Shown: positions 8,901 through 17,236 of the stretch, one piece after another | Layout: each line of letters starts with the position of its first letter | How positions within the stretch are numbered: the stretch's first letter is position 1 | DNA from: Leguminivora glycinivorella | Taxonomy: Eukaryota; Arthropoda; Insecta; Lepidoptera; Tortricidae | NCBI RefSeq assembly: GCF_023078275.1 | Contig: NC_062993.1 | Span: 10,911,252 to 10,975,251, forward strand | DNA: 64,000 bases | Reading direction: 5' to 3' | Made by a program: the position numbers and the translations under genes | Notes under the pieces: generated by a model | What the model was told of the DNA's origin: nothing | Databases searched by the model: none | Seen by the model: only the letters and a program-made list of their open reading frames with translations

Positions 8901-9489
8901 GTTGAGGTATGGCATTCCACAAGGAATAGCAACCGATTGTGGTACTGAGTTCATGAATTCCACTTTGAGGGAGGTTTGCAAATTGTTGAAAGTCGAGAAA
9001 GTTAATTCAACTCCATATCATCATGAAAGCATAGGTTCATTGGAGAATTGGCATAAGCATCTGGGTAGTTATTTAAGGATACAAACTAGGAATTTTGCCT
9101 CAAACTGGAGTTCGTGGGTTCAGTATTGGTGTTTCGCTTACAACACTTCGGTAAATACAAGTACCAAGTATACACCCTATGAACTAGTGTTCGGGAAAAC
9201 TTGCAATTTACCTAGTAACCTTGTAAATGGTGTAGAACCGTTATATACTTATGATAATTATCCACTAGAATTAAAATTTAGATTGCAGAAGGCACATTTC
9301 GATGCTAGGAATAATTTGATCAATAGTAAAATTCATAGGAAATTAAAGTATGATTGTAAATCTAATGTTGTTAATTTTAGGATAGGAGATTTAGTATTAA
9401 TAAAAAATGAATTGTACAATAAACTCAATGACTTGTATTTAGGCCCATATAAAATAAAAAATGTAATGGGAGCAAATATAGAAATATGA
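5896..9489 (+). CDS. Ty3/gypsy Pol: protease, reverse transcriptase, RNase H, integrase
   Basis: The frame is open from 5896 with no early ATG (numbering from GTG 5905, 1194 residues), so expression should depend on gag. Domains: aspartic protease with DTGA at 32-35; RT with IDYRLLNKK, LPQGLVSSPS and YLDD at 443-446; RNase H with D594 (QTDASG) and DHKP near 657; integrase with H881, H888, C918, C921 and catalytic D951, D1011, E1047 (DD35E); then a GPYKIKNV module. All catalytic residues are present and there is no internal stop, so this copy is young or selected. It ends right after the GPY module, slightly shorter than related proteins. No chromodomain. Confidence 0.95.
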   Translation, partial: NFFVTNEECVEILSYGANNNVVLDCLDRKLSLLVDTGASVSIIKYSCIEGLELRVVPNRLRIKGVCGDLVSIGYVELELCIEGYKIGHRFHVFVELKCSSDGILGEDFMLKHKCNISYEMRVLSWKHRSGDTVMLELGLGAGRSIVIPSRCEVVKWVTTDLQGECVILPQEVTAGVFVASTVVSPKDGRIPVRFLNTREVEVELSSYCPRVSRFSDYFVCSFDSKEAKSVDRVKNLFGLLKLRSYLDEEGSRTLEGICAKYADIFHMPGDKLSVSNLLDYEIKLHSDASPVYVKPYRIPFSQKKELGRQVKKLLDEDIIEECASEWSSPLLLLPKKLDSSGEKKWRIVIDYRLLNKKVVNEKFPLPNMQEIFDSLSGCVYFSHLDLSSGYYQMSLSPNCRKFTAFTADKQYQLKRLPQGLVSSPSAFSRLMAVALSGLTYDACFLYLDDVIVFGKSLGDHNANLIKVFERFRKVNLKLNPCKCVFLRKDLNYLGHIITPRGILPDDKKVEVLKRFPVPKNVDEVRRFVAFANFYRKFIKSFAEVVYPLNRLCKKGIEFEWTGECENAFRKLKSLLTSPPVLDYPDLSEDNVFRLQTDASGVAIGAVLSNSNNKPVAFASRQLNKSELNYPTIHKELLAVTWSIRHFRPYLYGRKFKILTDHKPLVHLFSMTDPSSRLTKFRLTLEEYNYEIEYVKGSENVTADALSRIVVTSDELKSLNPAFVGVVTRSMARSSNIQNEGQESSLTSLEPGQPRVVDIVKGAQGDTELKICSSMEFRKKAQIDGNSKRCVNDVVYVNYTIYMNQDSLLTKARLDVALRDLVQLCKELNVVELVLIIDEYNKQSVMMLTKVFRARHEEVPRLCILQGKKRIIDRDMIRVILNDYHLLPTSGHAGSTRMINGIQRKYYWQNMRKDVEGFVRRCKDCQKQKFSNKNTRDNMVITTTATTSFEKVFLDVVGPLDQDNVGHKYVLTLQCELTKYVEAYPLETKDAQTIARAFVENFVLRYGIPQGIATDCGTEFMNSTLREVCKLLKVEKVNSTPYHHESIGSLENWHKHLGSYLRIQTRNFASNWSSWVQYWCFAYNTSVNTSTKYTPYELVFGKTCNLPSNLVNGVEPLYTYDNYPLELKFRLQKAHFDARNNLINSKIHRKLKYDCKSNVVNFRIGDLVLIKNELYNKLNDLYLGPYKIKNVMGANIEI

Positions 9490-9821
9490 CATGTCGACTG
9501 TTCGCGTTTTTGACGGGCGGTAACTGTGAGGTAACCGAGAGGGGGTGGGCAGCACTTTCAGCGGGGAGCGGGAGTGGCCATACTGTACGACAGTACTCTT
9601 TATTATACTGTGCTATTGCCGTGCTACAAGTACATGCCGGCGGCCGCGAGTTCGCTGCCCATTCAGTGGTGACGACCTTCGCGCGGCGCAATAGAATTCA
9701 ATGACAGCTGCTCACATGCGGTCCGTTCGTTAATGTAGGTATGCATTTAGAATGGCGGCATTTTGTGAACATCAAAGGAGTGAGCCTTCTGTACTTGTAC
9801 TATTATAATATATTCTGTGAT
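9490..9821 (+). repeat. flank after pol: purine run and part of a dispersed repeat
   Basis: Holds GAGAGGGGGTGGG, then a GC-rich stretch (CCGGCGGCCGCGAGTTCGC...) and GGAGTGAGCCTTCTGTACTTG. From memory this is a lepidopteran repeat, and its terminal GGAGTGAGCC is the complement of GGCTCACTCC at 4349-4358. That is consistent with the gypsy body lying inside an older repeat. No gene is seen. Confidence 0.4.
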
Positions 9822-10143
9822 AAGCATTTCTTTTTTTTGCCAATATTTTTTTTTTAAATTGTTTTAGGAAATTTTAGGTCAATACTATTGTACTCAGAAT
9901 CACGAGTACTATCAATCTCACTGGGAGACAAAAAGTGTCCCAGAATTTCCATACATTTTTGTTACTTTCCTCTTTTGTTACCCCATACAACATGTACGGA
10001 AAATGGTAACAAAATAAGAAAAAATCGTGTGGGACAATTTTTTTAACTACTAGGATTGAAAAGGCTAGTAATTCTGAGTAGAATTAGCAATTTTTTTTTC
10101 AAAAATATCACACTTCATAAAAGTGGCAAAAAAAAGAAATGCT
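9822..10143. mobile_element. 322-bp foldback element with AGCATTTCTTTTTTTTGCCA ends
   Basis: The ends are inverted copies (AGCATTTCTTTTTTTTGCCA / TGGCAAAAAAAAGAAATGCT). Pairing continues inward through TACTCAGAAT...ATTCTGAGTA and GTCCCA/TGGGAC. It is noncoding and AT-rich, and would form one long imperfect hairpin. Confidence 0.75.
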
Positions 10144-10384
10144 CTGATATTATCGAAAAACTTATACTGATGGAAAAGTATTTTAACAAGGAACTATGAA
10201 ACAATAAGCTGCTTTAGTAAGAGTTTAAATTACCTGTTACCGTGTAGGGAAACTTCGCCGAGCTAGTTGCGGACTCTTGAAATATGACGTTGGCAAAATT
10301 TTGATGCAGAAATTCAGAACTTTAAACACAAAAAAATTATGCAGATTATATACAGTCTGACAAAAAGAGTAGAAATTAATAATA

Positions 10385-10735
10385 TATCGGTATTTTACAG
10401 GATACATTTCGGAGAGTGCGCTGAGGAACTGTACAACCTTGTTCCCCCGTCTCCATTTCACCTTAGGACCACCAGACAATCGGCAATGCGGCATCGCTTC
10501 ACGATTAGTATTCCAAAAATACGCACTTAGCGTTTCGCTTCAACATTTTTTTATTTTGCGAACCGCCAAGGAGTGGAATGCCCTGCCTGAGTCTGTGTTC
10601 CCACATGAGTACAATCCAGGTCTCTTTAAAGCAAGAGTAAATAGGTATCTGATCCACCGTAGACCGCATCATCACTTACCATCAGGTGTGATCGTGGTCA
10701 AACGTCTACCTATTCATACTAAAAAAAAAATAACC
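10385..10735 (+). pseudogene. non-LTR (CR1/jockey-type) RT C-terminal fragment, frameshifted
   Basis: Two overlapping frames encode the last part of a non-LTR polyprotein: FGECAEELYNLVPPSPF to PKIRT in one frame (stop at 10528-10530), then RTAKEWNALPESVF...YNPGLFKARVNRYL in another. The FPxxYNxxxFKxRVNRYL ending is the usual C-terminus of these elements in Lepidoptera. RT and endonuclease domains are absent, as in a 5'-truncated insertion. Confidence 0.75.
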
Positions 10736-10736
10736 T

Positions 10737-11150
10737 AACCACAAAAATTAAATTTTGAAAAAAAAAACCGCGACATAGTAGACCTATTTTCATGAAACAT
10801 AGCTAAGAACACTCCAGATTAACTTTAATCAGCTTTCAGACAAAAAAAACTAAATGCAATGTAATCTAGTGTAATGGGGTGTAATAAGTTTGACGTGTCT
10901 GTCTGTCTGTCTGCTTGTCTGTCTGTCTGTTTGTCTGTCTGTATGTTTGTCTGTCTGTCTGTGTGTGTGTCTGTGTGTGGCATGGTAGCTCCCGAACGGA
11001 TGAACCGATTTAGATTTAATTTTTTTGTCTGAAAGCTGAGTTAGTCGGGAGTGTTCTTAGCCATGTTTCATGAAAATAGGTCTACTAAATATGTCGCGGT
11101 TGGGATTTTTTTTCAAAATTTTAATTTTGTGGTTAGGTTATTAAATATGG
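10737..11150. repeat. head-to-head pair of the AACGGATGAACCGATTT repeat with (GTCT)n
   Basis: A minus-oriented fragment (10737-10855, AACCACAAAAATTAAATTTTG...) faces a plus-oriented copy (about 10870-11150) ending in TTTTGTGGTTAGGTTA. The plus copy contains a (GTCT)n tract around 10897-10972. The same family recurs at 11972, 15150, 37795, 45598 and 48730. Confidence 0.75.
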
Positions 11151-11504
11151 ATTACCTATAAAAGTGATTTAGAGGCCATACCATTATAAGGTACATATAG
11201 TACATAATAGTAGGTACTTATAGTACATTGGGGAACTCGGGGCGGAAGTTAAATATTGCTAATATAAAAATAAACATTCAGTCGAATTGAGAACCTCCTC
11301 CATTTTTTGAAGTCGGTTAAAAAGTAAGTTAAATCTCAAAAGCTTGCCAAAGCGATTTACTACTCGAGTTTGCAATATTCTTACACCCCGAGTTACAAAT
11401 TATGTTTTTCATCAAACTTGCAAAAAAATATGTAAAAAAGATGAAAAAAGTTAAAATACGGTACTAGTAAAATCGACTTTTTCTAAAATATAAATTCCGC
11501 TCCG

Positions 11505-11660
11505 CCTGTGTGGGACTGTAGTGAAACAGTACATTTCGATACAAGTGGGGAAAAAAGCAAGTTCGAAACGAGTGGCAATAAATTAGAACCTCCGACGTTT
11601 CGACCTGACATATAATGAACCACTTCTCGCACTAGTCCGTAAAAAAACACCATCTGTACT
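11505..11660 (+). repeat. CACGTGCG/GTGCGAGAAGTGG-type dispersed repeat, fragment
   Basis: ACGAGTGGCAATAAATTAGAAC, CCACTTCTCGCACTAGTCC and CACCATCTGTAC recur in the segments near 19.4, 19.8, 26.4, 26.8, 39.9 and 46.4-46.8 kb. It is noncoding; classification unknown. Confidence 0.55.
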
Positions 11661-11971
11661 TAAAAGATGTTAAAAGTCAATTTTTCTCTTGGTCGGAGTT
11701 ACAAGATTAAATCAAGTAGAAAAACGACCGGCATTCGTGGGGATGAAAGTCCTTAGTTACATCAAAGAAAAAGGGTAAGAAAATTAGGTAATTTGTCTAG
11801 CTCAGTATTCACTCTCAAAGTCAGGCCAAGATAGGATTTCAAAGATTTTGCCCCGCCTCTGCAAGGGTTAACTTACTGAATGTCATAACATCAGCGAAAT
11901 ATGATATATTTAAAATAAATTGCAACTGAGAATGTCAAAGTTTGCAACGAAACTTATCTCAGACTGATTTT

Positions 11972-12186
11972 TAAACCCCGACGCAAAAATGACGGGGTGT
12001 TATAAGTTTGAGGTGTATGTCCGTGTGTGTGTGTCTGTCTGTGGCATCGTAGCTCCCGAACGGATGAACTGATTTAGATTTTGTTTTTTTTTGTCTAAAA
12101 GCTGAGTTAGTCGGGAGTGTCCTTAGCCATGTTTCATGAAAATCGGTCGGGGGTTTTTTCAAAATTTTCATATTGTGGTTAGGTTA
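11972..12186 (+). repeat. AACGGATGAACCGATTT repeat, full-length copy
   Basis: Runs from TTAAACCCCGACGCAAAAATG, through CATCGTAGCTCCCGAACGG and GCTGAGTTAGTCGGGAGTG, to TTGTGGTTAGGTTAGG. The CCCCGACGC...GACGGGG start forms a small hairpin. It has no ORF. Confidence 0.75.
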
Positions 12187-12199
12187 GGTTAGTTATTAT

Positions 12200-12425
12200 T
12201 ATATTAAAGGAAAAAATGGAAAAATTTACGCTTCCGGCGGGACTTGAACCCGCATCATTTGCAATCCGTGCAAGGCTCTTAACCAATTGAGCTACGGAAG
12301 CCACGCCGGACATCGCAAATCTTTCCATGCCTTTCCTTATGTACACACGTCTTAGGGTGACGTCTAGCGCCATCTACCGACAGACTATTACATCTTGTAA
12401 CGGCACTGGAGTCTCAAGTTATATT
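12200..12425 (-). repeat. tRNA-like repeat unit, tandem copy 1
   Basis: A 225-bp unit running from TATATTAAAGGAAAAAATGG to CTCAAGTTATATT contains the tRNA-like region at 12230-12301. It is nearly identical to 12512-12737, which lies 312 bp downstream in the same orientation. Confidence 0.8.
12230..12301 (-). tRNA. tRNA-like sequence (unusual anticodon arm), copy 1
   Basis: On the minus strand a cloverleaf can be drawn: acceptor GCTTCCG/CGGAAGC, D arm GCTC...GAGC with AATTGGTTAA loop, T arm GCGGG/CCCGC with TTCAAGT loop. The anticodon arm is poor: four pairs (TTGC/GCAA), loop ACGGATT, and C instead of U before the would-be GGA anticodon. A TTTTT polymerase III terminator follows within seven bases. 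It is probably a tRNA-derived repeat rather than a working tRNA. Confidence 0.55.
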
Positions 12426-12511
12426 GAGAATTCACCAGTAACAATGTGCTAACCCATACTAAATTTATTTTTAACAAGCAGAAACGTCTGCTAACGATTC
12501 TAAACATTTTT

Positions 12512-12737
12512 ATATTAAAGGAAAAAATGGAAAAATTTACGCTTCCGGCGGGACTTGAACCCGCATCATTTGCAATCCGTGCAAGGCTCTTAACCAATTG
12601 AGCTACGGAAGCCACGCCGGACATCGCAAATCTTTCCATGCCTTTCCTTATGTACACACGTCTTGGGGTGACGTCTAGCGCCATCTACCGACAGACTATT
12701 ACATCTTGTAACGTCACTGGAGTCTCAAGTTATATTA
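12512..12737 (-). repeat. tRNA-like repeat unit, tandem copy 2
   Basis: Near-identical to 12200-12425 with only a few substitutions (for example CTTGGGGTGACG versus CTTAGGGTGACG). This points to a recent duplication. Its tRNA-like core is 12541-12612. Confidence 0.8.
12541..12612 (-). tRNA. tRNA-like sequence, copy 2
   Basis: Same 72-base cloverleaf-like sequence as 12230-12301, with the same atypical anticodon arm and T-run terminator. Confidence 0.55.
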
Positions 12738-12800
12738 CTACGTAGCTCAATTGGTTAAGAGCCTTGCACGGACTACAAATTTTTATATTAAAAGAAAAAT
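12738..12800 (+). repeat. partial tRNA-like sequence in the opposite orientation
   Basis: CTACGTAGCTCAATTGGTTAAGAGCC continues to TTGCACGGACTACAAATTTTT and TATATTAAAAG. It is the D and anticodon half of the same unit, now on the plus strand, and it lacks the T arm. Confidence 0.65.
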
Positions 12801-12843
12801 TTGAAAAAATGGAAGCGTTTCTAGTTTTTCCTTTAAAAACCTA

Positions 12844-13047
12844 AAAGACTGTCGGATGCATCCGGAGAGATGGGCCAAGGTAGCGACCGAATGGGCGCCA
12901 CAAATTACCAGAGGCCGAGGTAGACCAAAGATGAGATGGCGGAAAGACCTGGACTCATTTTGTGGCGGCTGGCGAGAGCATGCTCAGAGCCGTGACGAGT
13001 GGCGGAAAACAGGGGAGGCCTTTGCCCAGCAGTGGGACACATTATAG
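12844..13047 (+). pseudogene. RTE-type retrotransposon, C-terminal fragment
   Basis: About 65 codons (CRMHPERWAKVATEWAPQ..., GRGRPKMRWRKDLDSF, EAFAQQWDTL) are homologous to the last residues of the RTE-like RT at 20629-21936. Related short tails occur at 15625-15695 and 37320-37575. It is 5'-truncated, has no RT motifs, and ends in an A-rich tail. Confidence 0.8.
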
Positions 13048-13129
13048 GCTATATAAAAAAAATAACCTTTTAATATAAAAACCGGCTCAAACCGAGCAAA
13101 AATTACTCGTTAATATGAAAACGCTTGTT

Positions 13130-13435
13130 GAATGTCCCAAGGCACCCCATAGATGCACACTTGCACAGGGCCTCCACAAGATCCTTCCACGCCTATCTAT
13201 CTTGAACCATCGCTTTGGCCTCGTTCCAGCTCAGTCCATATTCCCTCAGTTCGTACTCAACGCTCCGCTTCCAGGTGTGTACGGGGCGTTTGCAAGCTCG
13301 CTTTCGCTCAAACGCGATACTGGCGCTGTTGGTAGCTCCTCTTCGATGGGTATGACCAATCCATCTCCATTTCCGCAGAGCCACTTCCTGGGCGATCGGA
13401 GGTTGTCAGCACATACACCACAGATCCTCATTTCT
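13130..13435 (-). pseudogene. second RT C-terminal fragment (different family)
   Basis: The minus strand encodes ALRKWRWIGHTHRRGAT, then KRPVHTWKRSVEYELREYGLSWNEAKAMVQDR. RKWRWIGH...TWRR...E...G.SW...AQDR is the usual end of a non-LTR retrotransposon RT protein. It sits 80 bp after the RTE tail above, in the opposite orientation. A premature stop follows R63. Confidence 0.7.
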
Positions 13436-13440
13436 TTAAT

Positions 13441-13860
13441 ATTTCTATTATTATGATCCTAATTACTTTTCTTTAATTATTTCTAATGAAAATTTAACTG
13501 CCACTCATTATCCATCCCTTATCCACAAAATTAAGATAATATGCAGACTCACAGACAAAGAATCTTAAACACTAAGTACAAAATACATTAGTTCTGAAAC
13601 ATTGGAAGGAGTTGTACAATGGGAGCGGATTCAGCACGAACAACTATCATTTTTCAAGGCGGCCTCATTGGGTAAATGTGGGACACACACTGCCATGATG
13701 TTTTGTAAACATTTTGGTTACGTGTTGAGATTGAGATTAATTTTTAAAGTCGAAGTAAAAGTTGTAGTGTAGTGCAAACCGGAACGTTAGAAAAAAGGTA
13801 AAAATGTTATTTTAGGGCATTTTCTAAAAATTGGGACCAAAAATCAGTGAGAGTTGTTAA
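13441..13860. other. no gene seen
   Basis: AT-rich DNA without a supported ORF. I recognise no repeat family here. Confidence 0.5.
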
Positions 13861-13865
13861 CATTC

Positions 13866-13925
13866 GTCCGGTCTGGCTCAGTCGGTAGTGACACTTCCTG
13901 CAAAGCCGCGGTCCTGGGTTGTAAT
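13866..13925 (+). repeat. tRNA-derived SINE head, truncated
   Basis: GTCCGGTCTGGCTCAGTCGG (A-box part) is followed by GCGGTCCTGGGTTGTAAT, a damaged B box. It is the same SINE family as 27066-27342 and 51505-51690, cut off after the head. Confidence 0.7.
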
Positions 13926-14002
13926 GTTTAAAAATAAAACAGTAGTTTAGGGGCACTTCGTGTATTATTATAAATTAAAAAGTGTTTACATTTATATATC
14001 AG

Positions 14003-14022
14003 CTGACTGTGATCACAGTCAG
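14003..14022. other. 20-bp perfect palindrome
   Basis: CTGACTGTGATCACAGTCAG is its own reverse complement. No partner element is evident. Chance or a small TIR junction are both possible. Confidence 0.6.
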
Positions 14023-14149
14023 TTTCGCAATGCAATGGCTGCCTCTCTATCGATGTTCTGAAAGTTCCTCAGTTCATTCCAAACATGAATAACATAATCG
14101 TCTGTACTAAAACAAATGCACTCACTGTCACTGACAGTTTATTGACACT

Positions 14150-14765
14150 ACATTATTATTATTTATTGTTCAGAACACATACAGTCATATATCAAATAAC
14201 ATAGGTAGCAAACATGTATAAGGGATAAAAGACCTGGAGGTTCATAGATGTTTTAAAAAAGTAGGGTATACATCAAAAACATGCAAATGCGTCTTTGCGA
14301 GGAGAAAAATATATGATAAATTTACTTTAACAACAAAAGTTTAGATCTAATAAGTCCTTTTAAAGCTGGAAGTGAATGCATAAATGGATGGATGTCATAG
14401 AAATACTCATTGTAATTTTTAGATACACGTTTGAAAAAAGTATGCCTAGAATAATTAGTACGTGCGAAACTCACATAAAACAAATTACGCGGACCTAAGG
14501 AACGATGCGGTACATTAAACATAATATTTTGTAGTAGATTTGGGCTATTAATTTCATTTTTTAAGATTTTAAATAAAAACATTATGTCTATAAAAAGTCT
14601 TCTATTACAAAGAGAAATTATGTTGAAATGCTTAGCCGACCTGGCTGATGACTCAAATAAAGTGCCGGTTCTGTAACAGATTGCTCGTAAGAAAACATTT
14701 TGTATTCTTTCTAGGCGATTAATATGGATATGGTATTGAAACATGAAAGAGTATTGGAACATTCA
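14150..14765 (-). pseudogene. jockey-like non-LTR retrotransposon, 5'-truncated 3' end
   Basis: A 146-codon minus-strand frame (14322-14762) encodes INRLERIQNVFLRAICYR, SLCNRRLFIDIMFLFKIL and INSPNLLQNIMFNVP. This is the thumb/C-terminal region of jockey- or CR1-type RT proteins. About 170 bp of 3' UTR follows, ending in an AATAATAAT-type tail at about 14150. RT catalytic motifs are absent because of 5' truncation. Frame intact over the visible part. Confidence 0.8.
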
Positions 14766-14829
14766 TAATAGCCTGTACTTGCGTTTCGTTACACGCATTT
14801 GACAATAATCAAACACTATTACAGGGTTC

Positions 14830-14935
14830 TGAAATATTAATATTGTAACGTGCATGGTTATTAAAGTCACATACGGATCGAAAGAGATAAAATAATATTA
14901 TTTTACCTTTTTCCCCGACGTTTAACAGTAACAAC
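14830..14935. repeat. half of a TTTAAAGTCACATACGG foldback
   Basis: TTATTAAAGTCACATACGGATCG and ATTATTTTACCTTTTTCCCCGACG match one arm of the complete foldback at 36450-36655. The second arm is missing. Confidence 0.6.
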
Positions 14936-15149
14936 CTTCTATGAAAAACTAAGCAAGTTTGTTTTCTATCCTACTCGCCCGTGTATCAGTTATTAGGTCC
15001 ATAAAGCTTCTCCTCGCCATATTGTTGGTACCGACTCCATTCAGCCGAGACAATACCACCAGATACAATGATCGCGCTTTACGTTTTAAACTGAGATTCA
15101 TATCATTGTTTCATACAAAATATATTGTTATTATGACAAAATAATCAAT

Positions 15150-15355
15150 AACCACAAAATTAAAATTTTGAAAAAACTCCCGACCGCGACATAGTGGACC
15201 GATTTTCATGAAACATGGCTAAGAACACTCCCGACTAACTCAGCTTTCAAAAAAAAACTAATTCGAAATCGGTTCATCTATTCTGGAGTTACAAACAGAC
15301 AGACAGACACGTCAAACTTATAACACCCCGTCGTTTTTGCATCGGGGGTTAAAAA
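15150..15355 (-). repeat. AACGGATGAACCGATTT repeat, inverted copy
   Basis: Reverse-complement copy: AACCACAAAATTAAAATTTTG at left, then CATGGCTAAGAACACTCCCG, ending AACACCCCGTCGTTTTTGC at right. It has no ORF. Confidence 0.75.
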
Positions 15356-15399
15356 TAGTATTTCAGACATTCATAAACATATTATTATGTCTGTTTATC

Positions 15400-15520
15400 A
15401 AAAGGGGGTAGGCATGAAACAGCTTTAGTTTCAGGGCCACTCTAAGGAATTCAAGAATTGAAAGAAAACCATTCGTTCATACCGTAATCGAACTCATATC
15501 CCACAGTCGACATCTACAAC
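15400..15520 (-). repeat. diverged GTGACGGGTTAAGAATTTC repeat
   Basis: Matches part of the repeat at 33825-34075 (GTAGGCATGAAAC, CAGGGCCACTCTAAGG, ATATCCCACAGTCGAC) with many substitutions. Confidence 0.5.
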
Positions 15521-15624
15521 ACCCAAGCAAGGAAAAGGAGTGGCAAGTCCTTAGGTGTTTAGCCAGAACAAGTCTTAGTTGAGATGTATTTATTTGCTAA
15601 ATAATGAAAAATAATAGAAATGTA

Positions 15625-15697
15625 CAGAGCCGTGACGAGTAGCGGAAAACAGGGGAGGCCTTTGCCCAGCAGTGGGACACATTATAGGCTATAAAAA
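15625..15697 (+). pseudogene. RTE tail, 70-bp fragment
   Basis: GAGCCGTGACGAGTAGCGG through CCCAGCAGTGGGACACATTA repeats the last 20 codons and 3' end of the fragment at 12844-13047, including the TAGGCTATAAAAA tail. Confidence 0.75.
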
Positions 15698-15814
15698 AAA
15701 TGGAAATGTAAAATCTCTCTGCTTCATTTAAAGTTAATAGCTGGTATCATTTTGGATAAGTTTTCTTTAGTGCAATAAAATTTAAGTAAATAGACATATA
15801 AAAAATATAGTATT

Positions 15815-15949
15815 ATCAATAACGTTCGTGCATTTCTCATTGATCTACAGACCCTGAAACTTGTCATCATGATAGATGTTTTATCTCTACGATAAACCAC
15901 TCAACACTGTAACTGACATTCAAGCAATTTATCCACACAACAACAATTA
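15815..15949 (+). repeat. 135-bp segment duplicated at 17237-17385
   Basis: AACGTTCGTGCATTTCTCATTG, TGTCATCATGATAGATG and TTTTATCTC(T/C)ACGA also occur at 17.24-17.39 kb in the same order and strand. The copy ends exactly where the orphan RT tail begins. Origin unknown. Confidence 0.6.
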
Positions 15950-16184
15950 CCTACGGTCTCGGCGCCGAATATATTTTTATTCCATTCGGCGTCGAGACCT
16001 TGGTCCGTGGGGCCCTGGCGCTCTGAGTCTCTTCAAGGACTTATCGAAGAGACTAAGAGACGCCACCGGCGACCGAAGAGCTGGCAGCTTCCTCGCTCAG
16101 CGTATTAGCTTGACAATCCAGCGAGGAAATGCTGCCAGCGTCTTCGGTACTATGCCACAGGGGCCGTTTTTAGATTTACTTTAG
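15950..16184 (+). pseudogene. orphan C-terminal RT tail, copy 2 (one-base deletion)
   Basis: Frame one reads LGAEYIFIPFGVETL, then one G is missing. The other frame continues GPWGPGALSLF...RRAGSFLAQRIS...IQRGNAASVFGTMPQ to the TAG. The conserved SFLAQR and IQRGNAAS blocks match 3564-3776 and 61271-61800. Compared with copy 3 the upstream endonuclease-like part is gone. Nothing suggests host function. Confidence 0.7.
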
Positions 16185-16366
16185 TTTAATTTTAGATTTA
16201 TTTAGTTTAATTTAATTAAAATTTTTATTTTATTATAATATAATTGTCATGTGATGTAAGTTTCAATAAAAAAATTTAATATCATTACCTACATAAACAT
16301 ACGCCTATATTCCCAAAAGAATTTGGCAGAGCATAACAAACTGCTCAAGTCCCGGTGGCACTCTTA

Positions 16367-16493
16367 GGACAACTTGCACCACCCGCTTAACTCAAGGTTA
16401 GTGGGCTGTCAACTGTCAAATTCAATATAAAATGGTGATTTAACCACGGGTTAACCCTCCATTTTCGGTGGTGCAAGTGACCCTTATCATTGA
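16367..16493. mobile_element. 127-bp MITE with CACTTGCACCACC termini, copy 1
   Basis: The ends (ACAACTTGCACCACCCGC / GGTGGTGCAAGTGACCC) are inverted repeats, and TTAACTCAAGGTTAGTGGGC lies inside. Other copies: 32318-32440, 38098-38155 (partial), 52741-52866. No ORF. Confidence 0.85.
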
Positions 16494-16683
16494 AGGGAAA
16501 TAAAATGAAGTTGTGATATTTTAGTGACAGATTGCCACATTCGATTTTTTACGTCACGAGAGAAAAGAGAGTGATGAAATTCTTAATCGGTCACCACCCG
16601 AGAAATATATTTATTTTTATAAAAATAATCACTTAAATCACACTTTGCCCTTGAGCCATCTTGGATGTCGCTTTTTGTGGGGG

Positions 16684-17000
16684 CCCATCTTGTGGGGACG
16701 AGTCACCGTCTGCCGGAAATAAAATTGGATACCGTTTTATTAGGCAGGCGTCCGGTTTTTTTATCCATAGCCCAGTATTTAGTCCATCACTTTCATCAAA
16801 ATAGACCAGTTCATTTTAGATTCCATTAACTCTCAAATAGTCCTTACACCCTGGCGGGTGTTGCCTCTGCGTGTGTCCCATGATACGGGCAAGGGCAACA
16901 TCCGCTCGGTGTATTACATTTCATTAAAGTGTCGAAAGGGCCTCTACGTTCGCCTCCCAAAGGTCCGGAATACCATTGTTCCGTGATGGGAAAGACATCA
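16684..17000 (+). repeat. CCATCTTGTGGGGACGAG repeat, copy 1
   Basis: Runs from CCATCTTGTGGGGACGAGTC, through AGGCAGGCGTCCGG and GGGCAAGGGCAACATCCGC, to CCGTGATGGGAAAGACATC. A second copy at 47428-47810 shares order and strand. It has no ORF and looks like retroelement UTR. Confidence 0.75.
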
Positions 17001-17045
17001 CTTAAATATTATAATTTTGTCTTCAGTTGGCGTGATAGTTTCTTG

Positions 17046-17215
17046 TGAAATAAAACTATGGAAACGGCTCCGCATATAAAGAATTTACAACACATCTTGG
17101 AGAAGTTTTGAATACTTTACAGCATTCGTGGTCAACTGGTGACGGGTGGATGGCCGTCGAGATGTATTGTAAATTAATTATACGCGATAAAATCCGTTTC
17201 CACAGTTTTATTTCA
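17046..17215. mobile_element. 170-bp foldback with TGAAATAAAACTATGGAAACGG arms
   Basis: 22-bp arms at 17046-17067 and 17194-17215 are complements with one mismatch. Inside, CATTCGTGGTCAACTGGTGAC and TATACGCGATAAAATCCG recall the other CGCGATAA-type foldbacks at 36.5 and 46.1 kb. Confidence 0.7.
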
Positions 17216-17236
17216 TGACATAAAATAATAAGTGGT

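Larger units (their letters stand above)
4508..9489 (+). mobile_element. Ty3/gypsy retrotransposon coding body without recognisable LTRs
   Basis: A small membrane ORF, gag and a full pol (protease, RT, RNase H, integrase) lie in order on one strand. The protein resembles the mdg1/412-like branch of insect gypsy elements. Comparing the sequence on each side by eye shows no LTR-sized direct repeat. A purine run (GAGAGGGGGTGGG, 9537-9549) follows pol where a PPT would be expected. It may be an LTR-less remnant or an assembly/recombination product. Confidence 0.9.

Noticed and set aside
12179..12684. Minus-strand frames MALDVT(L/P)RRVYIRKG... at 12179 and 12388
   Set aside because: They run through the tRNA-like sequence and its flank; identical because the unit is duplicated.
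14003..14110. Minus-strand VWNELRNFQNIDREAAIALRN as an RT tail
   Set aside because: Only about 30 codons with a single WNEL match; not enough for a feature.
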